The notes under the pieces were generated by a model, which was given only the letters and a program-made list of their open reading frames with translations, did no database searches and had not been told where the DNA came from. A stretch of 64,000 nucleotides of DNA, from NCBI RefSeq assembly GCF_000278275.1, contig NZ_JH725147.1, forward strand, positions 308,388 through 372,387, in the 5' to 3' direction. Position numbers and translations under genes: made by a program. Within the stretch, counting starts at the first letter, position 1. Each line of letters starts with the position of its first letter. This DNA comes from Bartonella tamiae Th239 (GTDB taxonomy: Bacteria > Pseudomonadota > Alphaproteobacteria > Rhizobiales > Rhizobiaceae). Below are positions 60,441 to 64,000 of this stretch, one piece after another.

Positions 60441-61763
60441 ATGGTAAATGAGAGTGAAAATTTAGACCGAACTTGGCCAAATGAACAAACTCATCTTAAT
60501 GGTGGTCTTAAAACAAGCGGACAAAAAGCGAAATTGATTATTGCCGCAGGTATCGGTAATTTTATAGAAATTTTTGATTTCACTGTTTATAGTTTTTTTG
60601 CTGCTATTATCGGGCGTGTTTTCTTTAATGCTGAGAATCCTCTTATAGCATTGCTGATTTCTGTATCCGTATTCGGTGTTGGCTTTGTCATGCGCCCTTT
60701 GGGAAGTATTATTATTGGTGCTTATGCAGATCGTCATGGTCGTAAATCGGCCATGCTTCTTACAATTACCCTCATGGCTATCGGAAGTGCCTTGATTGGT
60801 TTTGCACCATCTTATGCAACTATTGGTATTTTTGCCCCTATATTGATTGTTTTAGGTCGCTTATTCCAAGGGTTTTCAGCTGGTGGAGAAATTGGCGCAG
60901 CAACAACTTTATTGATGGAATCAGCTGGTCGTAATCAACGTGGTTTTTTTGTAAGCTGGCAATTTTTGGGGCAAGGATTAAGTGCTCTTTGTGGCTCACT
61001 TCTTGCGGCTTGGCTCACTTACCAACTTTCAGAAGAAGCACTTCACAGTTGGGGTTGGCGGTTACCATTTATTTTTTCTTTAATTATTATACCTGTTGGG
61101 CTTTATATTCGCGCTCATATTGATGAGACTTATGAAGCTCCAGCACATCAAGATACCAAAAAACATCCTTTTAAAGTCTTGATGACTGATCATACAAAGC
61201 AGACAATTATGGGAATATTATTTATTTTTCCTGTGACTGTTTTAATGTATGTCATCATTTTTTTCATGCCCAATTATTTGAAATTAGTGACGAATATTGG
61301 TAGTTCACAAGCCTTTCTCGTTTCAAGTTATGCTAGTGTGATAATGATTGTGGCAACGTTTTTTTCTGGTTTATTAAGCGATAAGCTTGAACGACGTAAA
61401 CCTACAGTTTTGGTCATTTTATGCGTTGCATTTATAAGTTCCTATCTCGAATTTCATTTTGTTCGTAACATCTTATTGTTTTATACATTTCATGTTGTGA
61501 CAATTTGTTGCTTAGGCTTTTTAACAATAGTGTCTGTATTGATGATTATGGAAGCCTTTGTGCAAGAAATTCGTGCAACTGCGACAGCTGTTATTTATGC
61601 TTTTGGCGTTGCTATTTTTGGTGGTACAGCTCAGATGGTTGTCACATTTTTATTAGATCTTTCTGAGTTGGACAATATGGCACCTTTTTGGTATTTGGGT
61701 TTTGCTTTAATTGTGGGCATTATTGCAGTGACCAAATTTGATGAACGCCGTGAAATAATTTAA
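60441..61763 (+). CDS. MFS transporter, metabolite:H+ symporter (ProP-like) family
   Basis: 440 residues with about 12 membrane segments. The MHS subfamily features are visible: AAGIGNFIEIFDFTVYSFFAAIIG at the first segment, FVMRPLGSIIIGAYADRHGRKSAMLLTI (loop 2-3 motif) and GRLFQGFSAGGEIGAATTLLMES. MHS members import small carboxylates, proline, betaine or similar by proton symport. Strong ribosome site GGAGGG. It ends 19 bp before an M20 amidohydrolase gene, so it probably imports the substrate of those enzymes, for example an N-acyl amino acid or a peptide-like compound; this is inferred. Confidence 0.9.
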   Translation: MVNESENLDRTWPNEQTHLNGGLKTSGQKAKLIIAAGIGNFIEIFDFTVYSFFAAIIGRVFFNAENPLIALLISVSVFGVGFVMRPLGSIIIGAYADRHGRKSAMLLTITLMAIGSALIGFAPSYATIGIFAPILIVLGRLFQGFSAGGEIGAATTLLMESAGRNQRGFFVSWQFLGQGLSALCGSLLAAWLTYQLSEEALHSWGWRLPFIFSLIIIPVGLYIRAHIDETYEAPAHQDTKKHPFKVLMTDHTKQTIMGILFIFPVTVLMYVIIFFMPNYLKLVTNIGSSQAFLVSSYASVIMIVATFFSGLLSDKLERRKPTVLVILCVAFISSYLEFHFVRNILLFYTFHVVTICCLGFLTIVSVLMIMEAFVQEIRATATAVIYAFGVAIFGGTAQMVVTFLLDLSELDNMAPFWYLGFALIVGIIAVTKFDERREII

Positions 61764-61782
61764 CTAATTTGGAGGAAGATGA

Positions 61783-62967
61783 ATGAGTGAGACACTAAAA
61801 TCGGAAAAAATGGCCCATATTTTGAATCATATTTCAAATTTTGTGCCGCAAATGGTTGAGATACGGCGTGATCTTCATGCTCATCCTGAGCTCGCTTATG
61901 AAGAGCATCGTACCTCTAAAATTATTGCCGATCTCTTAAAATCTTGGGGCTATGAAGTTGAAACGGGGTTAGGAAAAACAGGTGTTGTTGGTCAGTTAAA
62001 GGTGGGTGATGGGACAAAAGCTGTTGGCTTGCGCGCTGATTTTGATGCACTTCCACTTTCTGAAATGACCAATTTGCCTTATTCAAGCAGATATGAGGGT
62101 AAAATGCATGCTTGTGGGCATGATGGTCATACAGCTATGTTATTAACAGCTGCGCGCTATCTTGCTGAAGCAAAAAATTTTAATGGTACATTAAATCTTA
62201 TTTTTCAGCCTGCTGAAGAAGGATATGCTGGCGCGAAGGCCATGATAGATGATGGTTTGTTCGATAAATTCCCTTGTGACAAAGTTTTTGGCATTCATAA
62301 TTGGCCAGATGCGCCGACGGGTTTTGTTGGCTCTCGTAAAGGAGCCTTTATGCCTTCAAGTGATACGGTTAGGATTCAAATTAACGGAAAAGGCGGGCAT
62401 GGTGCAGTGCCAGAAAAAGCGATTGATCCGATCGCTGCTGGTGCTGCTATTATTACGGCATTACAAACCATTGTATCGCGCAATGTTCCACCACTTGAAA
62501 CAGCAGTTGTAACAGTCGGCAGTTTTCGTTCGGGATTTACCTCAAATGTAATTCCAGATAGTGCTGAAATGCTTTTAACAGTACGGTGTTTTAACGCACA
62601 AATACGCGATCTTTTACAAGAACGTATTGAAACATTGGTCAAAGCACAGGCGGAAAGTTTCGGAGCCACTGCCGATATCCACTATCGCCGTATGTATCCT
62701 TGTCTTGTTAATCATGATGATGAAACCGATTTTGCTCTCAATGTCGCGAAAGAAATTTTTGGAGAAGAAAAAGTCAATACCAATATGGTGAAAGCATCGG
62801 GGAGTGAAGATTTTGCCTATATGCTTGAAAAACTTCCTGGTTCTTATTTGATGATCGGCAACGGTGAAAGTGCGCCGCTTCATAATCCTAAATATGATTT
62901 TAATGATGATTTAATTCCCTTGGGGGGGTGTTATTGGTCATCATTGGCTGAAAACTATTTACGCTAA
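61783..62967 (+). CDS. M20D amidohydrolase (hippurate hydrolase-like), copy 1
   Basis: 394 residues. Metallopeptidase M20 family, amidohydrolase branch: VEIRRDLHAHPELAYEEHRTS, LRADFDALPLSEMT, MHACGHDGHTAMLLTAARYL (metal ligands Cys and His), FQPAEEGYAGAKAMIDDGLFD (catalytic Glu pair) and KASGSEDFAYML. Note LRADFDALP, where family members usually have RADMDALP. Such enzymes release amino acids from N-acyl conjugates. Strong ribosome site GGAGGAAG. A close paralogue follows downstream. Confidence 0.95.
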   Translation: MSETLKSEKMAHILNHISNFVPQMVEIRRDLHAHPELAYEEHRTSKIIADLLKSWGYEVETGLGKTGVVGQLKVGDGTKAVGLRADFDALPLSEMTNLPYSSRYEGKMHACGHDGHTAMLLTAARYLAEAKNFNGTLNLIFQPAEEGYAGAKAMIDDGLFDKFPCDKVFGIHNWPDAPTGFVGSRKGAFMPSSDTVRIQINGKGGHGAVPEKAIDPIAAGAAIITALQTIVSRNVPPLETAVVTVGSFRSGFTSNVIPDSAEMLLTVRCFNAQIRDLLQERIETLVKAQAESFGATADIHYRRMYPCLVNHDDETDFALNVAKEIFGEEKVNTNMVKASGSEDFAYMLEKLPGSYLMIGNGESAPLHNPKYDFNDDLIPLGGCYWSSLAENYLR

Positions 62968-62973
62968 AAGTTC

Positions 62974-63007
62974 TACCCGACAACATAAAAAGCTGGCGGG
63001 TATTTTG
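62974..63007 (+). terminator. Terminator or attenuator between the two amidohydrolase genes
   Basis: TACCCGACA/TGGCGGGTA (one mismatch; 62974-62982, 62994-63002), loop 11 nt, followed by TTTTG. It lies directly after the first copy and before the ribosome site of the second, so it may lower expression of the second gene. Confidence 0.65.
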
Positions 63008-63030
63008 TTTGAGCTTTTAAGTAAGGAATT

Positions 63031-64000
63031 ATGTCAATGAATATTATTCGCAATCATATTGAAAACAGTCTTCCTGAAATGACGCAATTGCGCCGTGATT
63101 TTCATCAACATCCTGAGTTAAGTTATCAGGAATATAAAACAAGTGAGAAGGTGGCAGAGCTCCTTGAGAGTTGGGGATATGACGTCACGCGCGGAATTGG
63201 TAAAACAGGTCTTGTTGGATCATTTAAATTGGGAGACAGCAAAAAAACAATTGGTATTCGTGCCGATATGGACGCATTGCCTATTCATGAACAAACAAAC
63301 CTGGACTATTCGAGTGAAAATAAAGGCGTTATGCATGCCTGTGGTCATGATGGTCATACAACAATTTTACTCACAGCTGCGCGCTATTTAGCAGAAACAA
63401 AAAATTTTAATGGTACCGTTCATCTTATATTTCAACCTGCTGAAGAAGGATATGCAGGGGCAAAAGCGATGATTGATGATGGTTTGTTCGATAAATTTCC
63501 TTGTGATAAAATTTATGGTCTTCATAATTGGCCAGGATTTCCTACTGGTAGCTTGCGTTTTGCAGAAGGTCCGATGATGGCTTCTGTCGATACAGTCTAT
63601 ATTACCATTCGAGGTAAAGGTGGGCATGGCGCGCGTCCTGAAACAACAATAGATCCAGTGGTTGTGGCGTCTTCTACGGTTATGGCATTGCAAACTGTTG
63701 TCTCACGTAATGTTTCACCGCTTGAGGCCGCTATTGTAACAGTTGGACTTATTCAAGGAGGAACAGCCCACAATGTTATTCCTGATGAGGTAAAACTTGA
63801 ATTAACGGTCCGTAGTTTTTCTTCAGAAGTGCGAGCTTTGTTGGAAGAGCGTATTTGTAATATTGTGCATGCACAGGCACAAAGTTATCGTGCAGAAGCT
63901 GAAATAAACTATTCTCGTGGATATCCCGTAACGGTCAATAATCCTGAGGCTACCCGCTATGCTCAAGCGGTTGCCGAACAATTGGTCGGTAAAAATAATG
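63031..64000 (+). CDS. M20D amidohydrolase, copy 2 (3' end outside window)
   Basis: 323 codons are visible and the frame runs off the right edge. Starts MSMNIIRNHIENSLPEMTQL, preceded by AAGGAATT. Same family signatures as copy 1: LRRDFHQHPELSYQEYKTS, IRADMDALPIHEQT, MHACGHDGHTTILLTAARYL and FQPAEEGYAGAKAMIDDGLFD. Unlike copy 1 it has the standard RADMDALP. The central part is nearly identical to copy 1 while the N-terminal and substrate-side parts differ (GFPTGSLRFAEGPMMASVDT), suggesting duplication followed by change in specificity. Confidence 0.94.
   Translation, partial: MSMNIIRNHIENSLPEMTQLRRDFHQHPELSYQEYKTSEKVAELLESWGYDVTRGIGKTGLVGSFKLGDSKKTIGIRADMDALPIHEQTNLDYSSENKGVMHACGHDGHTTILLTAARYLAETKNFNGTVHLIFQPAEEGYAGAKAMIDDGLFDKFPCDKIYGLHNWPGFPTGSLRFAEGPMMASVDTVYITIRGKGGHGARPETTIDPVVVASSTVMALQTVVSRNVSPLEAAIVTVGLIQGGTAHNVIPDEVKLELTVRSFSSEVRALLEERICNIVHAQAQSYRAEAEINYSRGYPVTVNNPEATRYAQAVAEQLVGKNN

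Overview
The window is AT-rich chromosomal DNA of an alphaproteobacterium of the Rhizobiales, most likely Bartonella or a close relative. The evidence is the gene order (parB-parA-rsmG-mnmG-mnmE-rho-hemJ-hemE; maf-aroE-coaE-dnaQ; argH-lptM-lysA-DUF4175; dnaK-dnaJ-pmtA; xerD-aroK-aroB), long AT-rich spacers, and a large autotransporter between core genes. This is an inference from gene content and order; no database search was made.

Region 1 to 3.2 kb (+): the 3' part of ftsY, whose visible N-terminal part is a Pro-Glu repeat, then yciB/ispZ, a glyoxalase II and a small exported protein. About 860 bp of gene-poor, possibly decayed sequence follows.

Region 4 to 13 kb (-): the chromosome partition and tRNA-modification cluster parA, parB, rsmG, mnmG and mnmE, then rho, hemJ and hemE. 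Near-consensus parS palindromes are scattered here, three of them in the 273-bp mnmG/mnmE spacer. Upstream of hemE the spacer at 13.1 to 13.5 kb carries a perfect CtrA-type site and seven DnaA-box-like 9-mers. Transcription turns outward on both sides, so this is very probably the replication origin.

Region 14 to 24 kb: maf, aroE and coaE (+), an autotransporter with an acid-phosphatase (PAP2) passenger (-), dnaQ, a probable C-rich-loop small RNA on the minus strand with its own promoter and terminator, and polA.

Region 24 to 42 kb: mostly metabolic genes (argG, a LysE-type exporter, an SH3 protein, a 2-hydroxyacid dehydrogenase, a cobalamin adenosyltransferase, yihY, a DUF188 protein, tlpA, argH, a small lipoprotein, lysA, a large DUF4175 membrane protein, a DUF305 protein, cysK, an aldo/keto reductase). 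argG with argH gives the last two arginine steps; lysA with dapE (59 kb) serves lysine/diaminopimelate synthesis.

Region 42 to 54 kb: a small lipoprotein, a methyltransferase, a lone cyclic-nucleotide-binding protein, a CenR-like response regulator divergent from an L,D-transpeptidase, accA, xerD, a tiny membrane protein, aroK, aroB, a LOG-family protein and a small exported repeat protein.

Region 54 to 64 kb: dnaK behind an RpoH-type promoter, dnaJ, pmtA, dapE on the opposite strand, then an MFS transporter followed by two tandem M20 amidohydrolases, the second cut by the window end.

A recurring oddity is low-complexity Asn/Asp/Lys/Ser/Thr-rich inserts or extensions in housekeeping enzymes (FtsY, AroE, PolA, CobO-type enzyme, AroK, DapE).
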